In this document: positions 28,593 to 38,337 of the stretch, piece after piece
Layout of the letters: each line of letters opens with the position of its first letter
How positions within the stretch are numbered: position 1 is the first letter of the stretch
NCBI RefSeq assembly: GCF_004799035.1
Contig: NZ_MWIO01000031.1
Location: forward strand, 1 to 64,000
DNA: 64,000 bases
Source: Rhodanobacter lindaniclasticus
GTDB lineage: Bacteria > Pseudomonadota > Gammaproteobacteria > Xanthomonadales > Rhodanobacteraceae
Direction: 5' to 3'
Made by a program: the position numbers and the translations under genes
Notes under the pieces: generated by a model
The model's input: the letters and a program-made list of their open reading frames with translations, nothing else
Databases searched by the model: none
What the model was told of the DNA's origin: nothing

Positions 28593-29756
28593 GTGCTGCA
28601 GGGATACGGCCTGATCTATTTCGGCAACGACTGGTACGCGGAAAACCGCACCAGCAGCCACCACGTGGCCGAACGCCTGGCCGATGCCGCGCCGCTGCTG
28701 TATGTCGACTCGCCCGGCATGCGCGCACCGCAGGCCAGCGGCCGCGACCTGCGCCGCGCCTGGCGCAAGCTGCGCGCGGCGCTGCGCGCGCCGGTGGCGG
28801 TGCGCCCCAACCTGTGGCATTGCACCGTGCCGCAACTGCCGTTTCGACGGGTGCCGGGGGTCGACTGGCTGAACCGCGCCTTCGGCCGCTGGGCGGTGCG
28901 CCGCGCCATGCGCGTGCTGGGCGATGTCACGCCGATCTCCTGGTTCGCGGTGCCGCACCCGGGTTTCCTGGCCCAGCAGCTGGGCGAGCGCCTGTGCGTG
29001 TACTACTGCATCGACGACTACGCGGCGCATCCGGGCGTGGACAGCGAGCTGATCGCCGCGCGCGACCTGGAGCTGACCCGCCGCGCCGACCTCGTCTTCG
29101 TCGCCCCGCCGGCGCTGCTGGAGGCCAAGCGCGCGATCAACCCGGTCACCCGCTTCTCGCCCCACGGCGTGGACACCGCCCTGTTCGGCCAGGCTCGCGA
29201 TCCCGCCACGCCGGTGCCGGCCGCGGCGCAGGACCTTGCCCATCCTGTGGTGGGTTATTTCGGCTCGATCCACGAATGGATCGATCTGGAGCTGATCGAA
29301 TGGCTGGCGCGCGAGCGCCCGCAGTGGAGCTTCCTGCTGGTCGGCCATGCCGCCGCGGACGTGTCGCGCCTGCGTGCGCTGGACAACGTGCGCCTGGTCG
29401 GCGCGCAGCCGTACCGCGAACTGCCGCGCTGGGCCAAGGCATTCGACGTGGCGATCATCCCGTACCGGCACAACCGCCAGGTCGCGAACGCCAATCCGCT
29501 GAAGGTGCGCGAGTACCTGGCCACCGGCAAGCCGGTGGTCAGCGTGAGCCAGCCGGAGATCGACAAGTTCGCGCGGTGGGTGGAGATCGCGCCCGACCGC
29601 GAGGGTTTCCTGCACGCGCTGGATCGCGCGCTGCAGAACGACTCGCCGGCGGCGGCCGACGCGCGGGTGGCCGCGGTGGCCGGACAAACCTGGGACAACC
29701 GCGTGGACGAGGTATTGCGCGAAGTATCATCGGCGCTTGCACGCAAGCAGGCATGA
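28593..29756 (+). CDS. Glycosyltransferase (GT4-like, two Rossmann domains)
   Basis: A 387-residue GT-B-type protein. The start of the first domain is GLIYFGNDWYAENRTSSHHV. The second domain begins at about residue 220 with VVGYFGSIHEWIDLELIEWL. It contains NANPLKVREYLATGKPVV, the sugar-nucleotide-binding region of GT4-like transferases. Start GTG (28593) is chosen because GGAGA lies five to six bases upstream and the family similarity begins there. It is the only gene of the central region, with the fusion gene that follows, on the plus strand. It probably adds one sugar to the repeat unit. Confidence 0.82.
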   Translation: MLQGYGLIYFGNDWYAENRTSSHHVAERLADAAPLLYVDSPGMRAPQASGRDLRRAWRKLRAALRAPVAVRPNLWHCTVPQLPFRRVPGVDWLNRAFGRWAVRRAMRVLGDVTPISWFAVPHPGFLAQQLGERLCVYYCIDDYAAHPGVDSELIAARDLELTRRADLVFVAPPALLEAKRAINPVTRFSPHGVDTALFGQARDPATPVPAAAQDLAHPVVGYFGSIHEWIDLELIEWLARERPQWSFLLVGHAAADVSRLRALDNVRLVGAQPYRELPRWAKAFDVAIIPYRHNRQVANANPLKVREYLATGKPVVSVSQPEIDKFARWVEIAPDREGFLHALDRALQNDSPAAADARVAAVAGQTWDNRVDEVLREVSSALARKQA

Positions 29757-29782
29757 CTCAAGTGGAAACGACAGGGGACAGG

Positions 29783-31888
29783 ATGAACGCGGGAATCGAA
29801 GGGAAGCTGCGCATCGCCATCGTGGGTGCCGGCTACGTGGCGCGCCACCACATCGCCGCACTGCGCCGGCTCGACTTCGTCGAGATCGTGGGCATCTGCG
29901 ACATCGATACCAAGGCCGCGCAGGCGCTGGCCACCAGCTTCGGGATCGAGTTCGTCACCGGCGACTTCACCCGGCTCGCCGAACGCCACCCGCATGCGGT
30001 GTACGTGCTCACGCCGCCGTCCAGCCACGCGCCGCTGACCCTGCAGGCGCTGGACATGGGCTGCCACGTGTTCGTGGAGAAGCCGATGGCCGACTCCGTG
30101 GCCGAGTGCGATGCGATGATCGCCAAGGCGCGCGACAAGGGCCTGCAGCTGTCGGTCGACCATTCCGACCATTTCGATCCGGTGGTGATGCAGGCGCAGG
30201 CCTGGGTGAAGGCCGGCCGCATCGGCGAGGTGCTGAGCTTCGACGTGCTGCGCAGCTCGGACTATCCGCCGTACGCCGGTGGCCCGCTGCCGGGCATGGT
30301 CAAACAGGGTTCGTATCCGTTCCGCGACCTCGGCGTGCACGGCCTGTACGTGCTCGAATCCTTCCTCGGCCCGATCGGCGAGCTGGACGTGCACTACCGC
30401 TCCAGCGGACGCAGCACCAACCTGAAGTTCGACGAATGGGACGCGCGCGCGCAGTGCACGGACGGCGTCGGCCGGCTGCTGCTGTCGTGGAACATCCGTC
30501 CGATGCAGAACCGCATCATCGTGCAGGGCACGCGCGGCATCATCGAGGCCGACCGCTTCCTGCAGATCTGCCGGATCAAGCGCGTGTTGCCGGGGCCGAA
30601 GTTCATCGGCATCGTGCTTACCGCCTTCACCAACGCCCTGCGCGACGTGGTGCGCGTGCCGTGGAACGTGCTGCGCTTCGCCACCGGCCGGCTGCGCCCC
30701 TCGCCCGGCATCCAGCACGGCGCGCAGGCGTTCGCGCAGGCGCTGCATGGGGGCAGCGCACCGCCGATCAGCGCCGAGGAAGGCCGCCGCCATGTCGAGC
30801 TGATGGAAGCGGTGTGCGCACGGGCCGATCGCGAGCGTCGCGACGAACTGGCCGCGCGCATCGTGCCGCTGGCGCCGGTCGATGCGCTGGTCACGGGCGC
30901 GGCGGGTTTCCTCGGCCGTGCGCTGGTTGCCGCGCTGCGCGCACGCGGCCAGTCGGTACGCGTGCTGGTGCGTCGTGCCGACCCGGCCGCCGAGAGTGCC
31001 GGCCTCCAGGTGGTGGTGGGCGATCTCGGCGATCCGGCGATCGTCGACCACGCCGTGCAGGGCGCGCGCGTGGTCTACCACGTCGGCGCGGCGATGCGCG
31101 GCGGTCCCGGCGACTTCGAGGCGGGCACCGTGTGGGGCACCCGCAATGTGGTCGACGCCTGCGCCAGGCATGCGGCGGAACGGCTGGTCTACGTCAGCTC
31201 GCTCAGCGTGCTCGACCACGCCGGCCGCGATCCGGCGGTGGCCGTCACCGAAAACTCGGCGTTCGAGCCCTGGCCCGACCGCCGCGGCGCCTATACCCAG
31301 ACCAAGCTCACCGCCGAAGGAATCGTCAGCGACGCGATCCGCGAGCGCGCGCTGCCGGCGGTGATCGTGCGCCCGGGCCAGATCGTGGGGCCGGGGGCCG
31401 AGCGCGTGACCCCGAACGGCACGCTGGCGCTGGCCGGGCGCTGGATCGCGGTCGGCCCGGCGCAGCAGACTCTGCCGCTGGTCTACGTCGACGATGTCGT
31501 CGACGCGCTGCTGCTGGCCGCGCAGGCACCCGCCGCGACGGGCCGGATCTTCAACGTGGTCGACCCGCAGATCGTCACCCAGGGCGATTACCTGGCCAGG
31601 GTGAAGGGCAAGCTGGGCGACGAGCTGAAGCTGCTGCGCGTGCCCACCGGCGTGTTCATGGCGTTGGCTGCCGGCGTGGAACTGCTCGGCAAGCTGCTTC
31701 ACCGCAGCGTGCCGCTGACCCGCTACCGGGTCCGCTCGCTGCGCCCGCTGGCCAACTTCGACATCAGTGCGGCACGCAGCGGACTGGGCTGGGAACCGCG
31801 CATCGGCTTGCAGAAGGGTTTCGAGCGGATGTTTGCCACGGCCGCCGAACCGGGCACGGCAACGCCGCCGGAAACCGCCGATTCCTGA
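29783..31888 (+). CDS. Gfo/Idh/MocA oxidoreductase fused to an NAD-dependent epimerase/dehydratase
   Basis: A 701-residue two-domain protein. Residues 1-355 are a Gfo/Idh/MocA oxidoreductase: IVGAGYVARHH (14-23) and catalytic-region E99-K100-P101 (VFVEKPMADS). Residues from about 365 form a second Rossmann domain of the extended SDR type, with ALVTGAAGFLGRALV and a YxxxK at about 503-507 (AYTQTKLTAEG). Each half looks complete, so this is a fusion rather than a frameshift product. It may carry out consecutive steps in making one modified nucleotide sugar. Start ATG 29783 has the strong SD AGGGGA; an in-frame ATG at 29753 overlaps the upstream stop and is an alternative. It converges on the GT4 gene, with 3 bp between stops. 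Confidence 0.85.
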   Translation: MNAGIEGKLRIAIVGAGYVARHHIAALRRLDFVEIVGICDIDTKAAQALATSFGIEFVTGDFTRLAERHPHAVYVLTPPSSHAPLTLQALDMGCHVFVEKPMADSVAECDAMIAKARDKGLQLSVDHSDHFDPVVMQAQAWVKAGRIGEVLSFDVLRSSDYPPYAGGPLPGMVKQGSYPFRDLGVHGLYVLESFLGPIGELDVHYRSSGRSTNLKFDEWDARAQCTDGVGRLLLSWNIRPMQNRIIVQGTRGIIEADRFLQICRIKRVLPGPKFIGIVLTAFTNALRDVVRVPWNVLRFATGRLRPSPGIQHGAQAFAQALHGGSAPPISAEEGRRHVELMEAVCARADRERRDELAARIVPLAPVDALVTGAAGFLGRALVAALRARGQSVRVLVRRADPAAESAGLQVVVGDLGDPAIVDHAVQGARVVYHVGAAMRGGPGDFEAGTVWGTRNVVDACARHAAERLVYVSSLSVLDHAGRDPAVAVTENSAFEPWPDRRGAYTQTKLTAEGIVSDAIRERALPAVIVRPGQIVGPGAERVTPNGTLALAGRWIAVGPAQQTLPLVYVDDVVDALLLAAQAPAATGRIFNVVDPQIVTQGDYLARVKGKLGDELKLLRVPTGVFMALAAGVELLGKLLHRSVPLTRYRVRSLRPLANFDISAARSGLGWEPRIGLQKGFERMFATAAEPGTATPPETADS

Positions 31889-31891
31889 GCG

Positions 31892-33046
31892 TCAGGCGCG
31901 ACGGTCGACCACGTCGCGCAACACGCGCTCCAGCCGGTCGACGTTGTCGTCCCAGCGAAAACCCCGCGCGTGTTCGACGATGCGCTCGCCCTGCCATGCC
32001 CGGCCGGTGGCTTCCAGCAAGGCGGCGGACAACGCTGCCGGATCACGCACCGGCACCAGCATGCCGGCAAACTCCGGCAGCACTTCGGGGATGCCGCCGA
32101 CCCGGCTGGCCACCACCGGGATGCCGCAGGACATCGCCTCCAGCACCACGTTCGGCACGCCCTCGTTGTGACTGGGCAGGCACAGCAGGTCGGCGGCACG
32201 GAACCAGTCGCCGAGCTGCGCGTGCGGCACGGCACCGACCAGACTGACGCGTTCGGCGCAGCCCAGTGCGGCGGCCCGGGCGAGCAGTTCGTCGCGGCAG
32301 CCGCCGGCGCCGGCGCCGGCGTAGACCAGGGTCGCCTGCGGCCGCTGCGCCAATACTGCGGGAAACGCCTCCAGCAAGTCGAGGCAACCCTTGGTCGGCT
32401 TGAGGTTGCCGACGTAGAGCAGCAGCGGCTGGTCGGCGCCCAGGCCCAGCCGCTGCCGCGCCGCCTCGCGCGAGCCGGGCGCAAAGCGCTGCGCATCGAC
32501 GCCGTTGTAGATCGTGTGCACCCGTGCCGGATCCGCGCCCAGCGCCACCGCCTTGTCGGCCAGCGCCTGGCTCACCGCCACCACCGCGCCGGCACGACGC
32601 AACGCCGCGCCGATCTGCGGCCGGCGCAACGCGCCCTCGGCCATCACGTTCAGGTCGCTGCCGTGCACCTTGACCACATAGGGAATGCCCAGCCGCCGCG
32701 CCAGCCAGCCCGAGGCCACCGCATCGGGATAGGCCCAGCTGGCCAGGATCGCGTCGTACTTTTCCGCGCGCAGGCGCCGGCCGTGCTGCAGCCACAGCGA
32801 GGCGAACCAGCACGCCGCATGCAGCGAGCGCAGCCCCGGCGGAAACACGAAGGTGAAGTGGTCGCGGCGGAGGCCGGGCACCTCGACCGCGCCGCGCACG
32901 CCGGCCAATCGTTCGCGAAAATCCACCGCGGTCAGCACGTGCACCTCGTGGCGCTGGCCCAGGCGCTCGAACTGCTGTCGGTTGAACGCGCCGCGCAGCG
33001 GGTCCCACGGCGTCGGAAACAGGTTGGTGGTGATCAGCAGTTTCAT
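31892..33046 (-). CDS. Glycosyltransferase family 4
   Basis: A 384-residue GT-B enzyme. The N-terminal domain starts KLLITTNLFPTPWDPLRGAF and holds VVKVHGSDLN. The C-terminal domain has YVGNLKPTKGCLDLLEAF and the donor-binding EGVPNVVLEAMSCGIPVVAS. It probably adds one sugar to the lipid-linked repeat unit. It is the last gene of the five-gene coupled operon that starts with the O-antigen ligase-like gene (38337). Confidence 0.92.
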   Translation of the reverse strand: MKLLITTNLFPTPWDPLRGAFNRQQFERLGQRHEVHVLTAVDFRERLAGVRGAVEVPGLRRDHFTFVFPPGLRSLHAACWFASLWLQHGRRLRAEKYDAILASWAYPDAVASGWLARRLGIPYVVKVHGSDLNVMAEGALRRPQIGAALRRAGAVVAVSQALADKAVALGADPARVHTIYNGVDAQRFAPGSREAARQRLGLGADQPLLLYVGNLKPTKGCLDLLEAFPAVLAQRPQATLVYAGAGAGGCRDELLARAAALGCAERVSLVGAVPHAQLGDWFRAADLLCLPSHNEGVPNVVLEAMSCGIPVVASRVGGIPEVLPEFAGMLVPVRDPAALSAALLEATGRAWQGERIVEHARGFRWDDNVDRLERVLRDVVDRRA

Positions 33047-34164
33047 GCGCCGACCCGCTCCGGTGTGCCGCGATAAAGCGCTTCGTAGCGTTCGGCCATG
33101 CGTTCCAGCGAGCCTTCCGCCTCGACCCACGCGCGCCCTTGCGCGCCGAGCTCCTGCGCGATCGCGGGCGCTTCCAGCAAGGCGACCATCGCCGCAGCCA
33201 GCGCGCCGGGATCGCTGGCCGGCACCAGCTTGCCGTTGACGCCCTCGCGCACGATCTCGCCATTGCCGCCCACCGCGGTGGCGACGATCGGCAAGGCGCT
33301 GGCACAGGCTTCCAGCAATGCCATCGAGTAACCCTCGCTGAGCGAGGACAGCGCGAACAGGTCGAGTCCGGGCAGCAGTTCGCGCACGTCGCTGCGGTCG
33401 CCGAGGAAACGCACGTTCCCGCCCGGCACCGTCGAGGCGGCGAGCTGCTCCAGTTCGGCGCGCAGTTCGCCGTCGCCGATCAGCAGCAGCACCGCATCGG
33501 CCGCGCGCTGGCGCACCGTGGCGAAGGCGCGGATCAGGCTGGCCTGGTCCTTGGTCCAGTTGAGCCGGCCTACGCTGCCGATCAGCCGCGCTTGCGCCGG
33601 CAACGCCAGCCTCTCGCGCAGCCGCGCACGATGGTCGGGAGAGGCAGGCAGAAACTGTTCCACGCGGATGCCGTTCGGCACCACGCAGGCCTTGCCGGGC
33701 GGCACGATGCCGCGGCGCAGGGCGTCGTCGCGCGCGGCCGCGCACACCAGCGCCACCGCATCGGTGCGTGCCAGCGCGCGTCGATACAATCCTTCGCGCC
33801 GACGCGAGTTGCGGTTGGCGCCCATGCCGTGCCGCGTGTTGACGACACGCCCGATGCCCAGCCCGGTGCTGGCCCAGACCGCGTGGTAGTGCGCCACCGC
33901 GTTGTGGGTGTGCAGCACCTCGGTGACGGGAACCGCCAGGGCGCGACGCAGGCGCAGCAAGGCACGCAGATCCGGCCCGCGGCGCTTGCCGCAGACGTGC
34001 ACGGGGATGCCCTGCGCGGCCAGCTCGTGCGCCAGCGCGCCGGCTTCGAACAGGCAGACCACGCGACAGTGGTGCCCCTGCCGCTGCTGCATGCTCACCA
34101 GGTCGATGACCATGCGTTCCAGCCCGCCGCGGTTGAGGTTCTCGACGACGTGGACGATGTTCAT
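33043..34164 (-). CDS. Glycosyltransferase family 4
   Basis: A 373-residue GT-B enzyme. The start MNIVHVVENLNRGGLERMVIDL is typical of exopolysaccharide GT4 enzymes, including those of XrtA loci. NTRHGMGANRN follows in the acceptor domain. The donor domain has IGSVGRLNWTKDQASLIRAF and SEGYSMALLEACASALPIVA. ATGA overlaps at both ends couple it to the PaaK-like gene upstream and the second GT4 downstream. Confidence 0.92.
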   Translation of the reverse strand: MNIVHVVENLNRGGLERMVIDLVSMQQRQGHHCRVVCLFEAGALAHELAAQGIPVHVCGKRRGPDLRALLRLRRALAVPVTEVLHTHNAVAHYHAVWASTGLGIGRVVNTRHGMGANRNSRRREGLYRRALARTDAVALVCAAARDDALRRGIVPPGKACVVPNGIRVEQFLPASPDHRARLRERLALPAQARLIGSVGRLNWTKDQASLIRAFATVRQRAADAVLLLIGDGELRAELEQLAASTVPGGNVRFLGDRSDVRELLPGLDLFALSSLSEGYSMALLEACASALPIVATAVGGNGEIVREGVNGKLVPASDPGALAAAMVALLEAPAIAQELGAQGRAWVEAEGSLERMAERYEALYRGTPERVGA

Positions 34165-35531
34165 GCCGCGGGCGTGGCCGGCAGTTCGGAGATGCATACG
34201 CGCCACTTGCCGCTGGGCGTGAGCGGGATGTCGTCGACGAAGTGGACGTTCAGCTGCAGGCTGTCGCCGACCACCTTGGCCAGCTCGCGGCGGATGTAGG
34301 CGAGCGAGGAGTCGTCGAAGCCGGGGCCGCGCACCAGCGACAGGTCGAGCTGGTCGAGCCGGCGCTGCACCACCTGGAAACGCGCCAGCCCCGGCACGTC
34401 CTTGAGCATGTGCGGGAAGAATTCGCCGGGCAGCAGATGGCCGGCCGGCGTGCGGATCGCGTCGAGCAGGCGGCCATCCACGCGCTGCAGCAGCGGCAGG
34501 CCGCGGCCGCAGCTGCAGACGTGGTCGCTCGCGGTGGCGACGTCGCCGTTGAGATAGCGCACGAACGGCATGCCGTAGTTGAACAGGTCGGTGATCACCA
34601 CCTCGCCCGGCTCGGTGGCAAGCGCACCCGGACGTCGCTGCAACTCCACCACCAGGTGATCGGCGTTGACGTGCAGGCCTTCGCGGCGTTCGCATTCGGA
34701 GGCAATCAGCATGAACTCGCGGCAGCCGTAGGTGTTGTACGCCGGGCAGCCGAAGGCGCGCTCGATGATCTCGCGCTGGAACTCGTGCAGGGATTCCGCG
34801 GCGCCGATGATGCTCTGCGGCGCGACCACGCGGCGACCGGTGTCGAGCAGCCACTGCGCCAACCGCACCAGCGGGCCGACGTAGCCGACGATGACCTGGG
34901 GCCGGTAGCGGTCGATCGCATCGGCGAATTCGGCCATGTTCGCGTCAGTCATGTTGAAGCTGTTGAGCACGTGGCGGGCGAACGCCGCGTTGTACACGCG
35001 ATCCTTGAACTGCTGGAACCGGTGCGGCGTGCCCACCGCCCCGCCCCACACGAACAGGGTGCGCCGGCCCATGCGCGAGCCGGCCCAGCCGTAGCCGCGC
35101 CACATCACCGCGGTGCGCCGCTCGTAGCTCTCGCGGGTGTAGCCGAAACGCAGCGGGTCGCCGGTGGAGCCGCCGGTGGCCTTGTTCAGCACGCGGTCGT
35201 GCCAGCCCTCGGCCTGCAGCGCGTCGAAGTGCTGGCGGATGTCGGCCTTGGTCAGCACGGGCAACTGCGCGTAGTCGTCGAGGGTGCGAATGTCGGCGAC
35301 GGCGATGCCGGCCTCGCGCCAGCGCTGGCGGTAGTACGGCACCGTCCGCTCGCAGTGCTCCAGCAACTGCTTCAGGCGCTGCCATTGCAGGGCGGCGATC
35401 TGTTCCGGCGCCAGCCACTGGTCGCGCTGGTAGTCGGCCAGATAGGCCAGCGTGTGCCGGCGGCGCAGGCCGCTCTCCCACAGGGGGTAGAGCACGCGGG
35501 AAAAGGCCTTCTCGTACCACGATGTCTTCAT
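34161..35531 (-). CDS. PaaK/CapK-like adenylate-forming ligase
   Basis: A 456-residue protein of the phenylacetate-CoA ligase-like (PaaK/CapK) family. The phosphate loop is KATGGSTGDP (117-126). Further on come GAAESLHEFQ, YNTYGCREF and the TDLFNYGMPFVRYLNGD block. A small C-terminal domain ends TPSGKWRVCISEL with the conserved lysine. Homologues called CapK are common in capsule and exopolysaccharide loci, where the substrate is mostly unknown. In this island it may activate an acid that modifies the polysaccharide. It lies in a coupled operon with Wzx and Wzy-like genes upstream. Confidence 0.87.
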   Translation of the reverse strand: MKTSWYEKAFSRVLYPLWESGLRRRHTLAYLADYQRDQWLAPEQIAALQWQRLKQLLEHCERTVPYYRQRWREAGIAVADIRTLDDYAQLPVLTKADIRQHFDALQAEGWHDRVLNKATGGSTGDPLRFGYTRESYERRTAVMWRGYGWAGSRMGRRTLFVWGGAVGTPHRFQQFKDRVYNAAFARHVLNSFNMTDANMAEFADAIDRYRPQVIVGYVGPLVRLAQWLLDTGRRVVAPQSIIGAAESLHEFQREIIERAFGCPAYNTYGCREFMLIASECERREGLHVNADHLVVELQRRPGALATEPGEVVITDLFNYGMPFVRYLNGDVATASDHVCSCGRGLPLLQRVDGRLLDAIRTPAGHLLPGEFFPHMLKDVPGLARFQVVQRRLDQLDLSLVRGPGFDDSSLAYIRRELAKVVGDSLQLNVHFVDDIPLTPSGKWRVCISELPATPAA

Positions 35532-37078
35532 GGATCCCCCCAGGCACGGGCACCGGCCCACGCCAGCAGACGACCGAGCGGACGCGGTCGACCGGCAGCG
35601 TAGCGCTGGTGCAGGCTCTGCAGTTGGGCGATGTCGGCGCGACTCCAGCATTGCAGCAGCAGGGTCAGCAGCGCGTAGGACGCGGTCAGCACGAACGCGC
35701 CCAGCAGCAGGGTCGGGATCGGCCCGAGCTGCGCGGCGTGCACCAGCGAGGCGAGCCCGGCGGCCAGCGCCGCGGCCAGCACGATGCGCAGCAGGCGCAG
35801 CCACTCCAGCTGCACGCCGCTGATGCGGATGCCGATGGTCAGGTAGGAGGCGGCGATGACGAACAGCAGGATCACGATGGCCGCCACCGAACCGTACAGC
35901 CCGAAGCGCGCGATCAGCACGTAGTCGAGCAGCATCTTCAGCACGCCCAGCACGATGGTGAGGATCAGCACCACGTTCTGCCGATCCGCACTGACCAGCA
36001 GGCTGGTGGCGCCCTGGGTCACCGTGCCCATCGCGCAGGCGAACAGGCACCAACCGAACACCGGCGCCGCCGCGGCATAGGTCGCGCCGTACAGCAGGCC
36101 GATCACCGCGCCGGAGAAGGTGCCGCCGAAAGCCACCACCGGCGCCGCCAGCAACGCCAGGTAGCTGGTCACGGCGACGAAGCGCCGGCCGCCGGCCTCG
36201 CGCCCCTGGCTCTGCGCCTTGGCCATCATCGGCAGCAGTACCGCGCCGAACACGCCCGGCACCAGCAGCATGATGCCGGTCGCCAGCTGGTAGGCGACCT
36301 TGAAATAGCCGGCCGAAGTGGCGCTGTCGAACAGGTTGAGGAACAGGATCTCCACGTCGCTGGCAATCAGGAAGCCCAAGATGATGGTGACCGAGACGAT
36401 GCGCAGGTGCCGACGCACCCGCTGCTGCAACACATCGGGCACCGCCTGCGTGCCGTCATGCCTGGCCAGCAGGCGCCGCGCCTGGTGACGCGAGGTGAGC
36501 AGGAACACCGCGCCGGAGATCAGGTAGACCACCAGGAACCAGAAGATCGACGCACCCATCAGCATCGCCGCCGCCACCATCAGCAGGTTCAGCGGCGCGG
36601 AGATCAGGCTGACCTTGGCGGTGGCATCGAACGCCTCGAAACCCTTGGCCACGGCGATGTTGAACATGTACGGCGCGCGCATCGCCACGGCGACGACAAG
36701 CATGACGAATTCGGTCGCGTGCAGGTCGGCGGCGAAGCGTGCGCCGAACAGCAGGTACAGCACCAGCGCCAGCGCCATTACCGCAACCAGGTGCCACATC
36801 TGCATGCGGCGCAGGTAGCGCACCACCGGCACGATCAGCTCGTGCTGATCGGCGCCGCGCAGCTCGGCGACGAACTTGATCACGCCGGTGGTGATGCCCG
36901 AGTTGGTCGCCACCACGCCGATCGCGGCAAACCAGATGAACAGGCCGTAGATGCCGTAATGCTGCGGTCCCAGCTGGCGCGCGATCAGGATCGCCGCCAG
37001 CATTCCCAGCGAGTACTCGACGTAGATGCCGATCGAGGAAAACAGCGTGTTGCGCAAGGCGCGGCTGCGGGTGTTCAT
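35528..37078 (-). CDS. wzx: Wzx-type polysaccharide flippase
   Basis: A 516-residue inner-membrane protein with about 12-14 hydrophobic helices in the MATE/Wzx fold. It flips undecaprenyl-linked repeat units to the periplasm. The opening NTLFSSIGIYVEYSLGMLAAILIA and the repeated pattern GYFKVAYQLATGIMLLVPGVFG are typical of polysaccharide transporters. It lies between a Wzy/O-antigen ligase-like gene and the PaaK-like gene, overlapping both by ATGA. Confidence 0.9.
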   Translation of the reverse strand: MNTRSRALRNTLFSSIGIYVEYSLGMLAAILIARQLGPQHYGIYGLFIWFAAIGVVATNSGITTGVIKFVAELRGADQHELIVPVVRYLRRMQMWHLVAVMALALVLYLLFGARFAADLHATEFVMLVVAVAMRAPYMFNIAVAKGFEAFDATAKVSLISAPLNLLMVAAAMLMGASIFWFLVVYLISGAVFLLTSRHQARRLLARHDGTQAVPDVLQQRVRRHLRIVSVTIILGFLIASDVEILFLNLFDSATSAGYFKVAYQLATGIMLLVPGVFGAVLLPMMAKAQSQGREAGGRRFVAVTSYLALLAAPVVAFGGTFSGAVIGLLYGATYAAAAPVFGWCLFACAMGTVTQGATSLLVSADRQNVVLILTIVLGVLKMLLDYVLIARFGLYGSVAAIVILLFVIAASYLTIGIRISGVQLEWLRLLRIVLAAALAAGLASLVHAAQLGPIPTLLLGAFVLTASYALLTLLLQCWSRADIAQLQSLHQRYAAGRPRPLGRLLAWAGARAWGDP

Positions 37079-38337
37079 GAGCCGATCAGCAAGATGGTGG
37101 TGATGACGTACAACGCCACGATGCTGGCCACCGACACGGCCAGCCAGCGCATCCAGTGATCGGTCAGGCGCAGCAGCGGCACGCCCGGCCAGCGCTGGCG
37201 CGCGCCCATGTAATGGCCCACCACCAGTGCGATCAGCAGGTACATCACCACGGTGTAGCTGCGACTGAGGAAGAACGCCGCGGCGAACAGCCCGTACAGC
37301 GACAGCAGCAGGGTGAACGCGATCGCCCGTTCGCTCTTCCACGTGCCGGCTCGCACCGGCTCGCCGGCCGCCTCTGGCTGATGGCGCATCACCGTCACCA
37401 TCATCCAGAAACCGTAGCTGGTGAACGCCAGCCACAGGGTGTAGCCCAGAAACCCGGTTTCGGCGAGCACCAGGATCCAGGAGTTGTGCGCGGTGAGCTG
37501 ATTGTAGTCGGTGAAGTTGCCGGGACCGACGCCGAGCAGCGGGTTGGAGAAGAACATGTGCATGCCCTCGTACCAGGCATCCACCCGGCCGAACGCGGAG
37601 GACTCGTCCGGGTCCAGCTCCTGCATGCGCGAGGACAGCAGGCGCATCACCACCAAGCCCAGCACGCCCAGCACGCCGGCGGTGAACATGCCGCGGCGTT
37701 GCCACACGAAGATGCCACCGACCACCAGCACCGCCAGCATGGCGCCGCGCGAATTGGTCAGGTACACGCCGTACAACAGCAGCGCCGCGGCGGCCAGCCA
37801 CCACAGCCGGCGCAGGAAACCGCCCCCGCTGCTGAGGAAGAACGCCATCGGCAGCGTGGCGGCAAACAGCAGGCCCACGTCGTTGGGGTCGTTGAAAATG
37901 CCCACGTAGCGCACGCGTCCATCCTCACCCAGCGGCACGCCGGTCCAGCCCGTGCCGGTGTTCGCCTGCACGATGCTGTGCTGGGCCAGCACGCAGGCGC
38001 ACAGCACGAACACCGCCATCGCGATGGTCACCCGGCGCGGCGTGGTGCAGGCCGCGGCGAAGACGAAGAACGCGATCACGATGGGGCCGAAGCTCTCCAG
38101 CAGCGCCAGCGCGCCGCCGAACCAGTGGTTGGCGACCATCGACACCATGCCCACCAGCAGGAACACCGGCAACAGCAGGAACTGCGGCGCGTCGAAACTC
38201 TTGCCGGCACGGATCATCCACGCGGCGAAAGCCAGCAGCAGCACCACCGGCAGCAGCGGAATGCCCTCCAGCGCGGGCACGAAATCCTGCGGCCGGACGA
38301 TGGTGAGGGCGAGATAGATGAGGCTTAATGTGAACAT
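37075..38337 (-). CDS. O-antigen ligase/Wzy-like polymerase
   Basis: A 420-residue membrane protein with ten or more helices. A large periplasmic loop contains GRVDAWYEGMHMFFSNPLLGVGPGNF, followed by TAHNSWILVLAETGFLGY. This is the O-antigen ligase (Wzy_C) signature also seen in the exosortase-associated O-ligase-like family. It polymerises or transfers repeat units in the periplasm. The start at 38335-38337 places MFTLSLIYLALTIVRPQDF at the N-terminus, as in homologues. 225 bp of non-coding DNA separates it from the NRPS gene, so a promoter may lie there. Confidence 0.88.
   Translation of the reverse strand: MFTLSLIYLALTIVRPQDFVPALEGIPLLPVVLLLAFAAWMIRAGKSFDAPQFLLLPVFLLVGMVSMVANHWFGGALALLESFGPIVIAFFVFAAACTTPRRVTIAMAVFVLCACVLAQHSIVQANTGTGWTGVPLGEDGRVRYVGIFNDPNDVGLLFAATLPMAFFLSSGGGFLRRLWWLAAAALLLYGVYLTNSRGAMLAVLVVGGIFVWQRRGMFTAGVLGVLGLVVMRLLSSRMQELDPDESSAFGRVDAWYEGMHMFFSNPLLGVGPGNFTDYNQLTAHNSWILVLAETGFLGYTLWLAFTSYGFWMMVTVMRHQPEAAGEPVRAGTWKSERAIAFTLLLSLYGLFAAAFFLSRSYTVVMYLLIALVVGHYMGARQRWPGVPLLRLTDHWMRWLAVSVASIVALYVITTILLIGS

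Noticed and set aside
27638-29782. In-frame upstream extension of the Gfo/Idh/MocA-SDR fusion
   Set aside because: The extension reads through other genes in another frame and has no similarity; SD AGGGGA and family similarity place the start at 29783.
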